45,105 bases of DNA from positions 1 through 45,105 of the forward strand of contig CAMWQB010000007.1 of NCBI GenBank assembly GCA_947176295.1, given 5' to 3'. Positions 1 through 10,127 of the stretch are shown one piece after another. The DNA comes from an uncultured Porphyromonadaceae bacterium. GTDB taxonomy: Bacteria > Bacteroidota > Bacteroidia > Bacteroidales > Muribaculaceae. Within the stretch, counting starts at the first letter, position 1. Each line of letters opens with the position of its first letter. The translations under genes and the position numbers were made by a program. A model generated the notes under the pieces. That model was given only the letters and a program-made list of their open reading frames with translations. It made no database searches and was not told the origin of the DNA.

Positions 1-105
1 AATTTGGCGATTTTAGTCCAGCAAGAATAAAGCGCGAGTAAACGCCTTTTATTTTACCTCCCGCCTCGCTTCCTCTCTTGGAAGACGCACGGCGTGAGTC
101 TTATG

Positions 106-136
106 CAAAGGTACTCATCATTTTCTAATATACAAA
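106..136 (-). promoter_or_regulatory. Bacteroidetes-type promoter firing leftward out of the window
   Basis: Read on the minus strand there is a TTTG -33 element (136-133), a 19-bp spacer and a perfect TACCTTTG -7 element (113-106), matching the Bacteroidetes consensus. Transcription would run off the left edge. No start codon is convincing in the remaining 100 bases, so this is probably the leader of a gene outside the window. Confidence 0.65.
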
Positions 137-168
137 AAAAATTCTGCCCCATTAAAAAAATGAGGCAG
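132..168 (-). terminator. Rho-independent terminator of the TIR gene
   Basis: On the minus strand a stem (CTGCC..GGCAG plus inner AT pairs, 168-144, one mismatch) is followed directly by a T-rich tract (143-132). It sits about 30 bp after the TIR gene stop. The T tract overlaps the -33 box of the next leftward promoter, so one gene ends where the next begins. Confidence 0.65.
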
Positions 169-196
169 GCAGAAATACAGAATGTCGAAATTGCAG

Positions 197-1303
197 TTAT
201 TTCGCGGGGTAGAGGATATATTTCAGGGTGGCTGAGGGGCTCTCGTCCTCGCGCGTGATGGGGGTGTAGTCCGGATGGCTCAGCCTGATGCGCTGCGATT
301 CCCGCTGCTCGGCCAGCGGAAGACGGATGGCAAAGCAGCCTTCGGCATCGGTGGTGGCTGTCCGCGCCCCAACACTCACGCTCACGCCCTCCACGGGATT
401 CATATCGGGGTCGTAGACCGTCCCGGCAAACGTGGCAAAACTGTCGTCGCGCCTGAGCGTGAGCTCTACCTCGCGGCGGAGGCCGAAACCGGTGGCAAGC
501 GTCGTGTCCACAGGGGTGAAGAACTGCGATGAAACGGAAATGTCGATACTCCCGAAGCGCTTATAACCGGGCACCGATACGCCTCGCAACTCGGGCGACT
601 GCAGCGCCACGGTATAGTCCGCGCCATCGATGGTAAGGAGGATTTCCTCCCCCGTCGGGAGCTGCGACGGCTCCGGAGTGATAGCCACGTCCACCTGCAC
701 GGGCAGGGCGAAAAGATATGCACACACGGCCGCGACTATCCCTGTGGCCGTGTAGGTTGCCACCTTCACAGCCTGCCGGCGCCGATGTCGCTTCCACAAG
801 CTGTCGAACGACACGCCGAGCATCTTCGACACCACTCGCACAAGCGCCTTCGGGCGCCCTACCTCCCCGATATTTACGCCCAGAAGTTCCGTGCCCGGAT
901 GCGATGCGAAATACTCGCGCAGATACTCAGGGAAGAGCTCGGGTTCGGGCACACCTGCCGACGGGATGATAACGGGGATAATTCTGTCCAGACGCCCCAT
1001 CTCCACGAAAGCCCGGGCCTCATCGCTCACCCACTGCGAGCGAGCCGAATTCTCCGAGCACAGCAGCAGAAGAAACTTGCTCTCCTCCAGATTGCGGCGC
1101 AACTCCTCGGAGAGAATGCCCGTGTTGAGGTCCGACTGGTCGCGGAACACCGGCCGCAGATAGCGGCTGCCCGCATCGATATCGTTGTGCACCTCCACGG
1201 GCAGGCGATAAGCCTCGAGCTTACGCTGAAGCCACCGGGCCACCTCCATATCGCGGTGGCTATAACTTATAAATGCGAAATTCTTATACATCAAATCCTT
1301 CAT
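197..1303 (-). CDS. TIR-domain protein with one membrane segment and an extracytoplasmic carboxypeptidase-regulatory-like domain
   Basis: Residues 8-140 form a TIR (TIR_2-like) domain opening with FAFISYSHRD and carrying a W-xxx-E motif (SQWVSDEARAF), the place of the catalytic glutamate in NAD-cleaving TIR proteins. One hydrophobic helix follows at about 180-202. The C-terminal part contains a carboxypeptidase-regulatory-like beta domain near 290-345 (FAGTVYDPDMNPVEGVSVSV). Predicted topology is TIR inside and sensor-like domain outside the cytoplasm. The ATG at 1303 is preferred over an upstream TTG at 1312. The ATG at 1291 (MYKNFAF), preceded by GAAGGA, is equally possible. The gene stands alone, divergent from nadA. 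A signalling or anti-phage NADase role is inference, since many Bacteroidetes TIR proteins are uncharacterised. Confidence 0.85.
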   Translation of the reverse strand: MKDLMYKNFAFISYSHRDMEVARWLQRKLEAYRLPVEVHNDIDAGSRYLRPVFRDQSDLNTGILSEELRRNLEESKFLLLLCSENSARSQWVSDEARAFVEMGRLDRIIPVIIPSAGVPEPELFPEYLREYFASHPGTELLGVNIGEVGRPKALVRVVSKMLGVSFDSLWKRHRRRQAVKVATYTATGIVAAVCAYLFALPVQVDVAITPEPSQLPTGEEILLTIDGADYTVALQSPELRGVSVPGYKRFGSIDISVSSQFFTPVDTTLATGFGLRREVELTLRRDDSFATFAGTVYDPDMNPVEGVSVSVGARTATTDAEGCFAIRLPLAEQRESQRIRLSHPDYTPITREDESPSATLKYILYPAK

Positions 1304-1370
1304 ACTCCGCAAAATTAATAAAAGTTTTCCTAACTTTGCAAAAACCTCGAATATACCCGTAATTTATGAC

Positions 1371-1401
1371 TTGTGGAATTGAGGGAGATTTTGTAAATTT
1401 G
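1371..1401 (+). promoter_or_regulatory. Promoter of nadA
   Basis: A TTG at 1371-1373, a 20-bp spacer and TAAATTTG at 1394-1401 match the Bacteroidetes -33/-7 consensus. Transcription would start near 1407, giving a leader of about 50 nt before the nadA ATG. A second -7-like box, TAACTTTG at 1331, lacks a partner -33. Confidence 0.6.
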
Positions 1402-1459
1402 CAAGTTAAATCGAACATACTCTGCAAATACGAGTTTACTCCATTCTTTCGACTCCCCT

Positions 1460-2440
1460 ATGAGCAACAATACATGCGGGCTCGAATCCCGCGAAGCCTT
1501 GATTGAGGAAATCCGCCGCCTGAAGAAAGAAAAAGGCGCGGTGGTGCTCGCCCACTACTACACGGATGGCGACGTCCAGGACCTGGCCGACATCATCGGC
1601 GACTCCCTGGCGCTGGCACAGAAGGCCGCGAAGCTGGGGCCCGAAGTCCGCACCGTGGTGATGTGCGGTGTCCACTTCATGGGCGAAACCGTGAAGGTGC
1701 TATGCCCTGAAAAAACAGTGCTGATGCCCGATCTCTCCGCCGGTTGCTCGCTGGCCGACAGCTGCCCGGCCGAGGATTTCAAAGCCTTCATCGAGGCACA
1801 TCCCGGATACACGGTCATCTCTTACGTGAACACCTCCCTGGGCGTAAAGGCCCTGAGCGACGTGCTCGTCACCTCGGGCAACGCCCGCAAGGTCGTGAAC
1901 TCCTTTCCCAAGGACGAGAAAATAATCTTCGGCCCCGACCGCAATCTCGGCGCATATCTCAACTCCGAACTGGGCCGCGACATGCTCCTCTGGGACGGCG
2001 CTTGCCACGTGCACGAACGCTTCTCGGCCGAAGGAATCCGGGCCCTCAAGGCCGACCATCCCGATGCCCCGGTGCTCGTCCACCCCGAGTGCAAGCGTCC
2101 GGTGGTGCTCCTCGCCGACAAAGTAGGCTCCACAGCCGCCCTGCTCGACTTTGCCCGCACCTCCGAGGCCCGGAAATTTATTGTCGCCACCGAGAGCGGA
2201 ATCCTCCACGAAATGCGCAAGGCCTGCCCCGAGAAGGAATTTATCGCCGCCCCGCCTTCCACTGGCGAGGGGGGCGAAGGAGCCCCGGGATGCGGATGCA
2301 ACGACTGCGCATACATGAAGCTCAACACCCTCAAGGCCCTCCGCGACTGCCTGCGCGACGGGCGACCGGAAATAAAAGTCGACCCGGAGCTCGCAAAAGG
2401 AGCTCTCCGCTCTATCGACCGCATGCTCGCCCTCTCCTAA
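1460..2440 (+). CDS. nadA: Quinolinate synthase NadA
   Basis: This is a 326-residue NadA, the 4Fe-4S enzyme that condenses iminoaspartate with dihydroxyacetone phosphate to quinolinate in de novo NAD synthesis (cytoplasmic). Family signatures are AHYYTDGDVQDLADIIGDSL near the N-terminus, VVMCGVHFMGE, AGCSLAD, ACHVHERF and CAYMKLNTL. By family spacing the cluster ligands are probably Cys96, Cys182 and Cys283. The length is normal. nadB and nadC are not adjacent: the next gene, 43 bp downstream, is leuS. The start ATG at 1460 follows the promoter by a short leader. Confidence 0.96.
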   Translation: MSNNTCGLESREALIEEIRRLKKEKGAVVLAHYYTDGDVQDLADIIGDSLALAQKAAKLGPEVRTVVMCGVHFMGETVKVLCPEKTVLMPDLSAGCSLADSCPAEDFKAFIEAHPGYTVISYVNTSLGVKALSDVLVTSGNARKVVNSFPKDEKIIFGPDRNLGAYLNSELGRDMLLWDGACHVHERFSAEGIRALKADHPDAPVLVHPECKRPVVLLADKVGSTAALLDFARTSEARKFIVATESGILHEMRKACPEKEFIAAPPSTGEGGEGAPGCGCNDCAYMKLNTLKALRDCLRDGRPEIKVDPELAKGALRSIDRMLALS

Positions 2441-2483
2441 GGGCCATACCTAACACAACCTTTCGCAAACAATCACATCCCCA

Positions 2484-5264
2484 ATGGAATACAAGCATAA
2501 AGACATCGAAAGCCGCTGGCAGCAGAAATGGCAGGAAGAAGGAATCTACCGCGTGGACAACTCCTCCGACCGCCCCAAATATTACGTCCTCGACATGTTC
2601 CCCTACCCCTCCGGGGCCGGCCTGCACGTAGGACACCCCCTGGGCTATATCGCCTCCGACATCTACTCACGCTACAAGCGCCTGAGAGGCTTCAACGTGC
2701 TCCATCCTATGGGATATGACGCATACGGCCTCCCCGCCGAGCAATATGCCATCCGCACGGGACAGCACCCCGAAATCACCACCCGCGAAAACACCGCCCG
2801 CTATCGCGAACAGCTCGACAAAATAGGCTTTTCCTTCGACTGGAGCCGCGAAATCAAAACCTGCGACCCGGAATTCTACCGCTGGACACAGTGGGCATTC
2901 CTCCGGATGTTCGGAAGCTGGTATAACCGCCGCACGGCCAAAGCCGAACCTATCGAAACCCTCATTGCCCACCTCGAAAAGCACGGCACCGAAGGCCTCG
3001 ACGCCGCGCAGACGCGCGAACTCGACTTCTCCGCCTCCGACTGGGCTGCAATGTCCGACAAGGAGCGCTCCGACGCGCTGATGAACTGGCGCCTTGCCTT
3101 CCAGGCCAATACGATGGTGAACTGGTGTCCGAAACTCGGCACCGTCCTCGCCAACGACGAGGTGTCCGAAGGCCTGAGCGTGCGCGGCGGATACCCCGTC
3201 GAACAGAAGATGATGTATCAGTGGTGTCTGCGCGTTTCAGCTTACGCTGACCGCCTGCTCAAAGACCTCGAAACCATCGACTGGAGCGACTCCATAAAAG
3301 AGACGCAGCGCAACTGGATTGGCCGCAGCGAAGGCGCCGAAATGCGCTTCAAGGTCGCCGACAGCGATGTTGAGCTCGAAATCTTCACCACCCGCGCCGA
3401 CACCATCTTCGGCGTTACATTCATGGTGCTTGCCCCGGAAAGCGCATACGTCGACATGGTCACAACCCCCGACCGCCGCGCCGCTGTCGAAGAATACGTC
3501 TCGGCCGCCAAACACAAGACCGAACGCGAGCGAATGATCGACAAAAAGGTGTCCGGCGTATTCACCGGAGCCTACGCCATAAACCCCCTCACCGGCAAGC
3601 AGGTGCCCATCTGGGTGAGCGACTACGTGCTCGCCGGATATGGCACCGGCGCCATCATGGCCGTACCCGCCCACGACAGCCGCGACTACGCCTTCGCACG
3701 CCACTTCGACCTCCCCGTCATCCCCCTCATCGAAGGCGCCGACGTATCTGAAAGCAGTTTCGACGCAAAAGAAGGGCGCATGATCAACTCCGCCGGCCCC
3801 GAGCTCGATCTCAACGGCCTCGAAGTGAAGGACGCTATTGCCAAGACAAAGGAATTCATCGCCGCCAAAGGCATTGGCAAAGTGAAGGTAAACTTCCGCC
3901 TGCGCGACGCCATCTTCAGCCGCCAGAGATATTGGGGCGAACCTATTCCCATCTACTACAAGGACGGAATCCCCATGCCTTACGAGGAAGCCCTCCCCCT
4001 GGCTCTCCCCGAGGTGGACAAATATCTGCCCACCGAGACAGGCGAACCACCCCTGGGACGCGCTAAGAACTGGACCACACCCGACGGCTATCCGCTCGAA
4101 CTGAACACGATGCCCGGATTCGCCGGCTCCTCGGCCTACTATCTGCGCTATATGGACCCCCGCAACCCGGAGGCACTCGTCTCCCCGGAAGCCAACAAAT
4201 ACTGGCGCAACGTCGACCTCTACATCGGAGGCAGCGAGCACGCTACCGGCCACCTCATCTACAGCCGCTTCTGGAACAAGTTCCTTTACGACCTCGGTGT
4301 GGTATGCGAGCCCGAGCCCTTCAAAAAGCTTATAAATCAAGGCATGATTCAGGGCCGAAGCAACTTCGTCTACCGCATAAAAGACACCAACACGTTCGTA
4401 AGCCACGGCCTTAAAGACAAGTACGACACCACGCCGATACACGTCGACGTGAACATCGTGAGCAACGACATCCTCGACCTCGACGCCTTCCGCAAGTCGC
4501 AGCCCGAATACGCCACCGCCGAATTCATTCTCGAAGACGGCAAGTACATCTGCGGCTGGGCCGTGGAAAAAATGTCGAAATCGATGTTCAACGTCGTGAA
4601 TCCCGACGACATCGTGGAACGCTACGGCGCCGACACCCTGCGTCTCTACGAAATGTTCCTCGGCCCCCTCGAACAGAGCAAACCCTGGGACACGAACGGC
4701 ATCGACGGTGTCAACCGCTTCATCAAGAAGCTCTGGAGCCTGTACTTCAAAGGCGACACATGCCTCGTCGACGATTCGGAGCCCACACCCGAGGCCCTCA
4801 AGAGCCTCCACAAGCTCATCAAGAAAGTAACAGCCGATATCGAGAACTTCTCCTTCAATACTTCGGTGGCCGCTTTCATGATCTGCGTAAATGAGCTTTC
4901 CACCCAGAAATGCCACAGCCGCGAAGTGCTCTCGACACTCCTCATCGTACTCGCGCCCTTCGCGCCCCATGTGGCCGAGGAGCTCTGGCACAGCGCCATA
5001 GGCCGCCCCGAAAGCGAAAGCATCGTGCGCGATGCCGAGTGGCCCGAATTCAACGAAGACTACCTCAAGGAAAGCACCATCACAATGGCCGTGAGCTTCA
5101 ACGGAAAAGCCCGCTACAACATAACCGTTGCCCCGGACGCCTCCCGCGAAGAAATCGAAAAAACCGCGCTCGAACACGAAGGAGCCGCCAAGTGGCTCGA
5201 AGGCAAAACCGTACGCAAGATTATCGTCGTGCCCGGAAAAATCGTCAATATCGTTGTCGGATAA
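2484..5264 (+). CDS. leuS: Leucyl-tRNA synthetase
   Basis: This class I aminoacyl-tRNA synthetase of 926 residues charges tRNA-Leu. The HIGH-type motif appears as HVGHPLGY in [16 protein letters not shown] near residue 45, and the KMSKS loop is intact ([11 protein letters not shown], about residue 695). The CP1 editing domain is present, with the threonine-rich segment [14 protein letters not shown] and [13 protein letters not shown]. An anticodon-binding domain and a C-terminal domain complete the protein. The length is usual for Bacteroidetes LeuRS. It follows nadA by 43 bp and precedes rdgB by 35 bp, so co-transcription is likely. Confidence 0.98.
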   Translation: MEYKHKDIESRWQQKWQEEGIYRVDNSSDRPKYYVLDMFPYPSGAGLHVGHPLGYIASDIYSRYKRLRGFNVLHPMGYDAYGLPAEQYAIRTGQHPEITTRENTARYREQLDKIGFSFDWSREIKTCDPEFYRWTQWAFLRMFGSWYNRRTAKAEPIETLIAHLEKHGTEGLDAAQTRELDFSASDWAAMSDKERSDALMNWRLAFQANTMVNWCPKLGTVLANDEVSEGLSVRGGYPVEQKMMYQWCLRVSAYADRLLKDLETIDWSDSIKETQRNWIGRSEGAEMRFKVADSDVELEIFTTRADTIFGVTFMVLAPESAYVDMVTTPDRRAAVEEYVSAAKHKTERERMIDKKVSGVFTGAYAINPLTGKQVPIWVSDYVLAGYGTGAIMAVPAHDSRDYAFARHFDLPVIPLIEGADVSESSFDAKEGRMINSAGPELDLNGLEVKDAIAKTKEFIAAKGIGKVKVNFRLRDAIFSRQRYWGEPIPIYYKDGIPMPYEEALPLALPEVDKYLPTETGEPPLGRAKNWTTPDGYPLELNTMPGFAGSSAYYLRYMDPRNPEALVSPEANKYWRNVDLYIGGSEHATGHLIYSRFWNKFLYDLGVVCEPEPFKKLINQGMIQGRSNFVYRIKDTNTFVSHGLKDKYDTTPIHVDVNIVSNDILDLDAFRKSQPEYATAEFILEDGKYICGWAVEKMSKSMFNVVNPDDIVERYGADTLRLYEMFLGPLEQSKPWDTNGIDGVNRFIKKLWSLYFKGDTCLVDDSEPTPEALKSLHKLIKKVTADIENFSFNTSVAAFMICVNELSTQKCHSREVLSTLLIVLAPFAPHVAEELWHSAIGRPESESIVRDAEWPEFNEDYLKESTITMAVSFNGKARYNITVAPDASREEIEKTALEHEGAAKWLEGKTVRKIIVVPGKIVNIVVG

Positions 5265-5299
5265 CAATAAAACGCTACCCTATTCCGTTACTTACAGAC

Positions 5300-5884
5300 G
5301 TGAGAAAGATAGTATTCGCCACCAACAACGCCCATAAACTCGAAGAACTCCGCCGCATCTGCGGCGAAGGCTTCGAGATTCTGAGTTTACGCGACATCGG
5401 CTGCACCGACGACATCCCCGAGGATGCTCCTACCTTCGAAGGCAATGCCCTTGCAAAAGCCTCCTGGGTCAAAAGCCGCTACGGCTACGACTGCCTGGCC
5501 GACGACTCCGGCCTCGAAGTGGACGCTCTGGACGGCGCTCCGGGCGTGCATTCAGCCCGTTTCGCCGGCGAAGGCCACGACGACGGAGCCAACAACCGCC
5601 TGCTCCTCGAAAAACTTTCAGGGGTAGCACCGGAAAAGCGCACGGCCCGTTTCCGCACGGCAATCTGCCTCCTCGAAGGCGACAGTGCCCCGAGATATTT
5701 CAGCGGCAAGGTCGAAGGCCACATCCTTGAAGCCCCTCGCGGCAACGGAGGCTTCGGCTACGACCCTCTGTTCGTGCCCATCGGCTTTGACAAAACCTTT
5801 GCCGAAATTCCGGGCGAAGAAAAAGACGCCGTGAGCCACCGCGGACGTGCCGTTCGGGCCCTTCTCGATTATCTTCTCCACTGA
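5300..5884 (+). CDS. rdgB: XTP/dITP diphosphatase (RdgB/HAM1)
   Basis: A 194-residue non-canonical purine NTP pyrophosphatase that removes ITP, dITP and XTP from the nucleotide pool. Signatures are KIVFATNNAHKLEEL at the N-terminus, LADDSGLEVDALDGAPGVHSAR, RGNGGFGYDPLFVP and SHRGRAVRALLDYL at the C-terminus. The reading frame is open far upstream, but homology begins at the GTG at 5300 (VRKIVFATNN), which I take as the start. It lies 35 bp after leuS. Confidence 0.95.
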   Translation: MRKIVFATNNAHKLEELRRICGEGFEILSLRDIGCTDDIPEDAPTFEGNALAKASWVKSRYGYDCLADDSGLEVDALDGAPGVHSARFAGEGHDDGANNRLLLEKLSGVAPEKRTARFRTAICLLEGDSAPRYFSGKVEGHILEAPRGNGGFGYDPLFVPIGFDKTFAEIPGEEKDAVSHRGRAVRALLDYLLH

Positions 5885-5936
5885 CAATGAATTTTAATTA
5901 ATCTCTCCTCAAAACCATTCCCTGCAAAAATCAATC

Positions 5937-8504
5937 ATGAACAAAAAGATTTCACTTCTTCTTGCTCTTGTCCTGACCACAGTGCTCGGTCTCAGCGCCC
6001 AGAAATTCAGCGGTCGCTGGAATCTATACCCATCGGTAGGCCGCACAATCGATCAGGTTGTCAACACGGGTTCGAAGGTCTTTTACGTTACTTCATCGCG
6101 CCTCTACCACTACTCCGAGGCTGATGCCGAAACCTTCTCCTACGCCGGTTCGGACAAGCTCTCCGATGTGGAGGTGAGCAAGATATTCTTCAATCCCAAC
6201 ACCCGTCAGCTGCTTGTCGTGTATGCCAGCTCCAACCTCGACATCATCGACGAGGACGGCTCCGTACAGAATGTATCCGCCATCCGCGATGCCATTCTTT
6301 CGACAACCAAAAACGTTATCGACGTAGCCTTTTACGACGACATGGCCTATATTGCCACCGATTTCGGTCTTGTGGTCGTGAATATGAAGAACGGAACAGT
6401 CCAGCAGTCGGGTATCTACGGCTTCGCACCTTCTATGGTAGCTGTAACCAACGACTACGTGATTCTCTACTTCAAATACAATATCGCATCAGCCGGAATT
6501 CAGGAATACTCGATTTTCGAGGCTCCGCGCAACGGGAAGCTGTCGTCATTTTCCGCTTTCAAATTATTGCAGAGAGAGCCCTTCAGTCAGTTCGAGGAGC
6601 TTGACGAATCGCGTCTGGTCCTTCTGAGACAATCTGCAAATCACGCCCGCATCGTTACCGTCAATCCCGAAACCGGCGCCTTCCTGCAGAAAGATGTACC
6701 CATCGACAACATAAGCAGAATCACAATTGGTGTCGATGGCAAAATCTATGCCCTCAGTTCTGCCAATTTATATCAGATCGATCCCGATCAACTCGCCGCA
6801 TCCGAAACCGTCGCCCTTCCCGCCAACGTTACGGCTTCGACCATCTCAGTAGGCAAAAAAGGCCTCGCTGACGTTTGGGGTGCAGGCACTTCCGGTATCG
6901 GGAAATACGACCTCAAATCCAACTCCATCCTCATGGCTCCCCACTTCCCCGAGGGCATCAGCGTGCGCTATCCGCATCTCATGAAATGGGATTCGGCAGG
7001 GCGTCTTTGGATCAGCAACATGTGCGCATCCATCCTGAAATCCAACGCCGATGGCAATGATGGCCTGTATCACGAAAAATACGTTGCACTCATCGATGGC
7101 GATCGCATCGAAGACCGCACGCCCGAAACTCACGTTACGAGTTGGAGCATATCTACCGGTGGCTATGCATTTTTCACACCTACAGCCGAAGAAAAAGCCA
7201 GATATCAGGAAGAAATGTGGCGCACCCAATGGTCGCATATTGTAAAAGAAGACCGTATGAAAACACCGCTCATTGCAGGTGGTGCAAATGAACTCCAGCC
7301 CGACCCTGATGACCCCGACAAGTTTTGGATTACCTGCGCTGCAGAGGGAATGTATCTGTGTGAGAAACAGGATGGTTGTTCGCCTACAAATCCGCAGGGA
7401 GATGCGCTTGCTCTGTATAGCCGTATCAACATGCCCTACGATGACGGCGGCGGCGGCTACACCCGTGCATACAACGTAAATATCGATCCGGAAGGCAACC
7501 TATGGCAATTCTTCCGTGGAGGCCCCAAGGAGCCTATCACAATCATGCCTGCATCCCTGCGCAAAACACGCCCCGAACGCGTAAAATATGAAGAGTGGAT
7601 CACGCATTCCTTCAAAGATCCGAATACTCTCTACACCGACATCCAGTCGTGTTTCTCTACCACCACAGGCATGCTCTTCCTCACAAGCTCCTGTTATGCC
7701 GGCCCCATCTACGCAGTCGACACAAAAGGCACATATCTCAACCCCGACGACGACGTCGTCATCGCTCATACCTCGCTTCTCGACCAGGACGGCTCGCCCG
7801 TTTCACCACTCTACTACACTTCCGTTGTAGAAGACAAGACCGGTCAGATATGGGTGGGCACCACCTCCGGTCTCTTCGTGATTCCCGATCCGCAGGCCGC
7901 AGCATCCGAAACCATGCGCGTCCGTCGCCCAGTCGTGCCGCGTAACGACGGCACCAATTACGGCGACTACCTCCTCGACGGCGCAAACATTTCATGCATC
8001 GCCGTGGACGCCACAAACCGCAAGTGGATTGGCACAGCCGATGGCGGCGTATATCTCGTAAGCCCCGACGGCACCAAGGAAATTTCCCACTTCGACAAGG
8101 ACAACTCCCCGCTGCCCACCAACGTGATTTACTCCATCGCCTGCGACCCCGCCTCCAACCGCGTGTTCTTCGGCACCGATCTCGGCGTCATGTCCTACGA
8201 AAGCGATGCTTCCCCCGCCCAGGCCGACTTCTCCGATGTATACGTATATCCCAACCCCGTTCGCCCCGAATACAACGGCTGGATTACGGTTGCCGGGCTG
8301 ATGGACAATTCGCTCGTGAAGATTGCCGACATGAGCGGCAACGTCGTTCACCAGGGCCGCTCCTCCGGTGGCAGCTTCGTTTGGGACGGCTGCAATTCCG
8401 CAGGCGAGCGTGTGCGCACCGGTGTATATCTCGTCCTCGCATCTGCCGGCGACGACAACACCTCTGCATCGGCTATCGTATCCAAAATAATGATCATGAA
8501 CTAA
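5937..8504 (+). CDS. porZ: PorZ-like T9SS component (two beta-propellers and C-terminal sorting domain)
   Basis: This 855-residue exported protein has a signal peptide (residues 1-21, ending LGLSAQ), many propeller-like repeats of the two-component-regulator type (for example GQIWVGTTSGLFVI, RKWIGTADGGVYLV, NRVFFGTDLGVMSY), and a C-terminal T9SS sorting domain from about 770 (YVYPNPVRPEY ... GVYLVLA). This architecture and size are those of PorZ, the cell-surface attachment-complex protein of the type IX secretion system, which itself carries a CTD. The two following genes continue closely: a 5-bp gap, then an ATGA overlap. Other exported propeller proteins are the alternative, but the CTD and genomic setting favour PorZ. 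Confidence 0.8.
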   Translation: MNKKISLLLALVLTTVLGLSAQKFSGRWNLYPSVGRTIDQVVNTGSKVFYVTSSRLYHYSEADAETFSYAGSDKLSDVEVSKIFFNPNTRQLLVVYASSNLDIIDEDGSVQNVSAIRDAILSTTKNVIDVAFYDDMAYIATDFGLVVVNMKNGTVQQSGIYGFAPSMVAVTNDYVILYFKYNIASAGIQEYSIFEAPRNGKLSSFSAFKLLQREPFSQFEELDESRLVLLRQSANHARIVTVNPETGAFLQKDVPIDNISRITIGVDGKIYALSSANLYQIDPDQLAASETVALPANVTASTISVGKKGLADVWGAGTSGIGKYDLKSNSILMAPHFPEGISVRYPHLMKWDSAGRLWISNMCASILKSNADGNDGLYHEKYVALIDGDRIEDRTPETHVTSWSISTGGYAFFTPTAEEKARYQEEMWRTQWSHIVKEDRMKTPLIAGGANELQPDPDDPDKFWITCAAEGMYLCEKQDGCSPTNPQGDALALYSRINMPYDDGGGGYTRAYNVNIDPEGNLWQFFRGGPKEPITIMPASLRKTRPERVKYEEWITHSFKDPNTLYTDIQSCFSTTTGMLFLTSSCYAGPIYAVDTKGTYLNPDDDVVIAHTSLLDQDGSPVSPLYYTSVVEDKTGQIWVGTTSGLFVIPDPQAAASETMRVRRPVVPRNDGTNYGDYLLDGANISCIAVDATNRKWIGTADGGVYLVSPDGTKEISHFDKDNSPLPTNVIYSIACDPASNRVFFGTDLGVMSYESDASPAQADFSDVYVYPNPVRPEYNGWITVAGLMDNSLVKIADMSGNVVHQGRSSGGSFVWDGCNSAGERVRTGVYLVLASAGDDNTSASAIVSKIMIMN

Positions 8505-8509
8505 GCGAC

Positions 8510-9049
8510 ATGGCAAGCAGCGACAATTCTCTTCGCTATTCCGACGAGCGCGACAAAGCATACGGACTGACCGGAATGGCCATCACCCTGGTGGCCTCCG
8601 ACGGTCCCGAGCTCCTCTCCGCAATCTCCCTCGACGGAGACTCGGAGAGCGATTTCGAGATGACCCACGAGTTCTTCTTCCGAGGAAACCCGCGCATGGC
8701 GGCCAAGTACCTGTGGATCACCGGCGTGCGTCATCTCAACCTCGCCTCCCGCATGATTCTCGGCAATGCCATGTGCCGCGAATACGTCCTGCGCGGACAG
8801 CGCGAACTCACCGACAACCGCAGGGCCACCATCCGCGACATCGTCCGCGAAGTAGCCATCGAGAACTGCGCCCTTGCCGAAGACGAAGCTCAGGCGCTCT
8901 TCGACGACTCCTTCCGTTACGTCCACCGGCTGTTTTCCCACATCGGGGTCCACTCCGTGGCCGACCATTTCGCCGACGAGCTCCGGCAACGACGCGAGAT
9001 GAGTGCCGCCGAAGTGGTGGAGCTCCTCAGTCAGCTTGGCTTGCGATGA
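8510..9049 (+). CDS. Conserved-looking protein of unknown function downstream of porZ
   Basis: A 179-residue soluble protein, mostly helical by composition, with no signal peptide or membrane segment. I do not recognise a domain. The N-terminal third includes GLTGMAITLVASDGPELLSAISLDGD, and the rest is rich in charged helices with a His-rich stretch (YVHRLFSHIGVHSVADHF). It starts 5 bp after the porZ stop, and its TGA overlaps the next ATG (ATGA), so it is probably translated as one unit with its neighbours. The start ATG at 8510 is the first one after porZ; the frame is open further upstream inside porZ only by chance. Confidence 0.75.
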   Translation: MASSDNSLRYSDERDKAYGLTGMAITLVASDGPELLSAISLDGDSESDFEMTHEFFFRGNPRMAAKYLWITGVRHLNLASRMILGNAMCREYVLRGQRELTDNRRATIRDIVREVAIENCALAEDEAQALFDDSFRYVHRLFSHIGVHSVADHFADELRQRREMSAAEVVELLSQLGLR

Positions 9050-10083
9050 AACATATCCGGCTGATTCTATTCCTTACGACTATTTTGAGCGTGCTGTCGC
9101 TGGCCTCCTGCGCCGACGACAGCCGTTTTATTGTCAAGGGCACCACCGCAGGCGCCGACAACATGAACCTGCGCTTCGGATACAACACGCCCGAAGGCTA
9201 CCGCTCGGGGATAGTCGCCGTGCGCGACGGCAAGTTCGAATTCTCAGGCATTTCCTCGCAGCCTACTCTCGTGGAAATGTTCGAGCACGACTTCAAGCCT
9301 CTCGGCTTCCTCTGGCTTGCCGGAGGCGATAAGATAGAATGCGTCCTCACCCCCTCCCATCCCGAGGCGATGAAAGCCAGGGGAACGGACATCAACGAGC
9401 GTCTCAGCGCTTTCCTGAGCTCAAATACCGCAGCTCTGAAGCATTCACCCGCCGATGCAAATAGAGCCATCGAAGCATACGTCGGCTCGCACCCCGACGA
9501 TCTGCTCTCAACCTTGCTCATGGTCGGGCTCTACAACAGCACCGCCGACCCTGCAAAGGCCGACTCGCTGATGGCCACAATCCGGCCCGCCGCGCGACCC
9601 GAACTCCTTGCCGGAAGCTCAGCCTTCCTGGTCAGCCTCGCCGTGCCGAAAGACAGCTTCCGCCCCCTCGACTCGCTGATGGTCATATCCACCCACAATA
9701 GCATCGAAGCCATCGTATCTTCAGCAAAAAAGGCCACGCTCCTCGTCTTCTCCGATCTCGAAGCACAGCGCACCGACTCAATCCTCGCATCGATGACGCG
9801 TGTCGCAGCCATGAAAGGAGCACGTGTGGCCGACGTATACCTCAGCTCCGATACCCTTTCATGGCGCAGGATGATACGCGGAGAAAAACTCCGCAAAATC
9901 GACGACTCCGGATGGGAACGCGCATGGCTCCCGGGCAATCTCGGCGCCCCTCAGCTCCGCGCCCTCGGCATCCCCTCGCTGCCATACGCTCTCGTCTGCG
10001 ACTCTGCCGGACGCACCATCTTCCGGGGGCCCGACCCTCTCGAAGCCGAAGATGCAATAAGGCAGAATCTGCGTAAAAACTGA
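9046..10083 (+). CDS. DUF4369-like lipoprotein with degenerate thioredoxin-like fold
   Basis: A 345-residue exported lipoprotein. The signal sequence ends in the lipobox LASC with Cys22 as the lipidated residue. The N-terminal domain (about 28-120) reads like DUF4369, including FIVKGTTAGADNMNLRF and DGKFEFSGISSQPTLVEMF. The C-terminal part (about 215-345) resembles a thioredoxin/AhpC fold (KKATLLVFSDLE ... LGIPSLPYALVCDSAGRTIFRG), but the position of CxxC is occupied by residues without cysteines, so it is unlikely to be a disulfide reductase. It overlaps the preceding gene by 4 bp. Envelope location is expected. Confidence 0.8.
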   Translation: MKHIRLILFLTTILSVLSLASCADDSRFIVKGTTAGADNMNLRFGYNTPEGYRSGIVAVRDGKFEFSGISSQPTLVEMFEHDFKPLGFLWLAGGDKIECVLTPSHPEAMKARGTDINERLSAFLSSNTAALKHSPADANRAIEAYVGSHPDDLLSTLLMVGLYNSTADPAKADSLMATIRPAARPELLAGSSAFLVSLAVPKDSFRPLDSLMVISTHNSIEAIVSSAKKATLLVFSDLEAQRTDSILASMTRVAAMKGARVADVYLSSDTLSWRRMIRGEKLRKIDDSGWERAWLPGNLGAPQLRALGIPSLPYALVCDSAGRTIFRGPDPLEAEDAIRQNLRKN

Positions 10084-10127
10084 TATTCCATCGCCACCAC
10101 CATCTCCTCCCCAGCCCTTCCACATAT

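Noticed and set aside
3237-5267. 676-residue open frame opposite leuS
   Set aside because: It mirrors the codon pattern of leuS, has low-complexity composition and no domain. It is a shadow of a real gene in GC-rich DNA.
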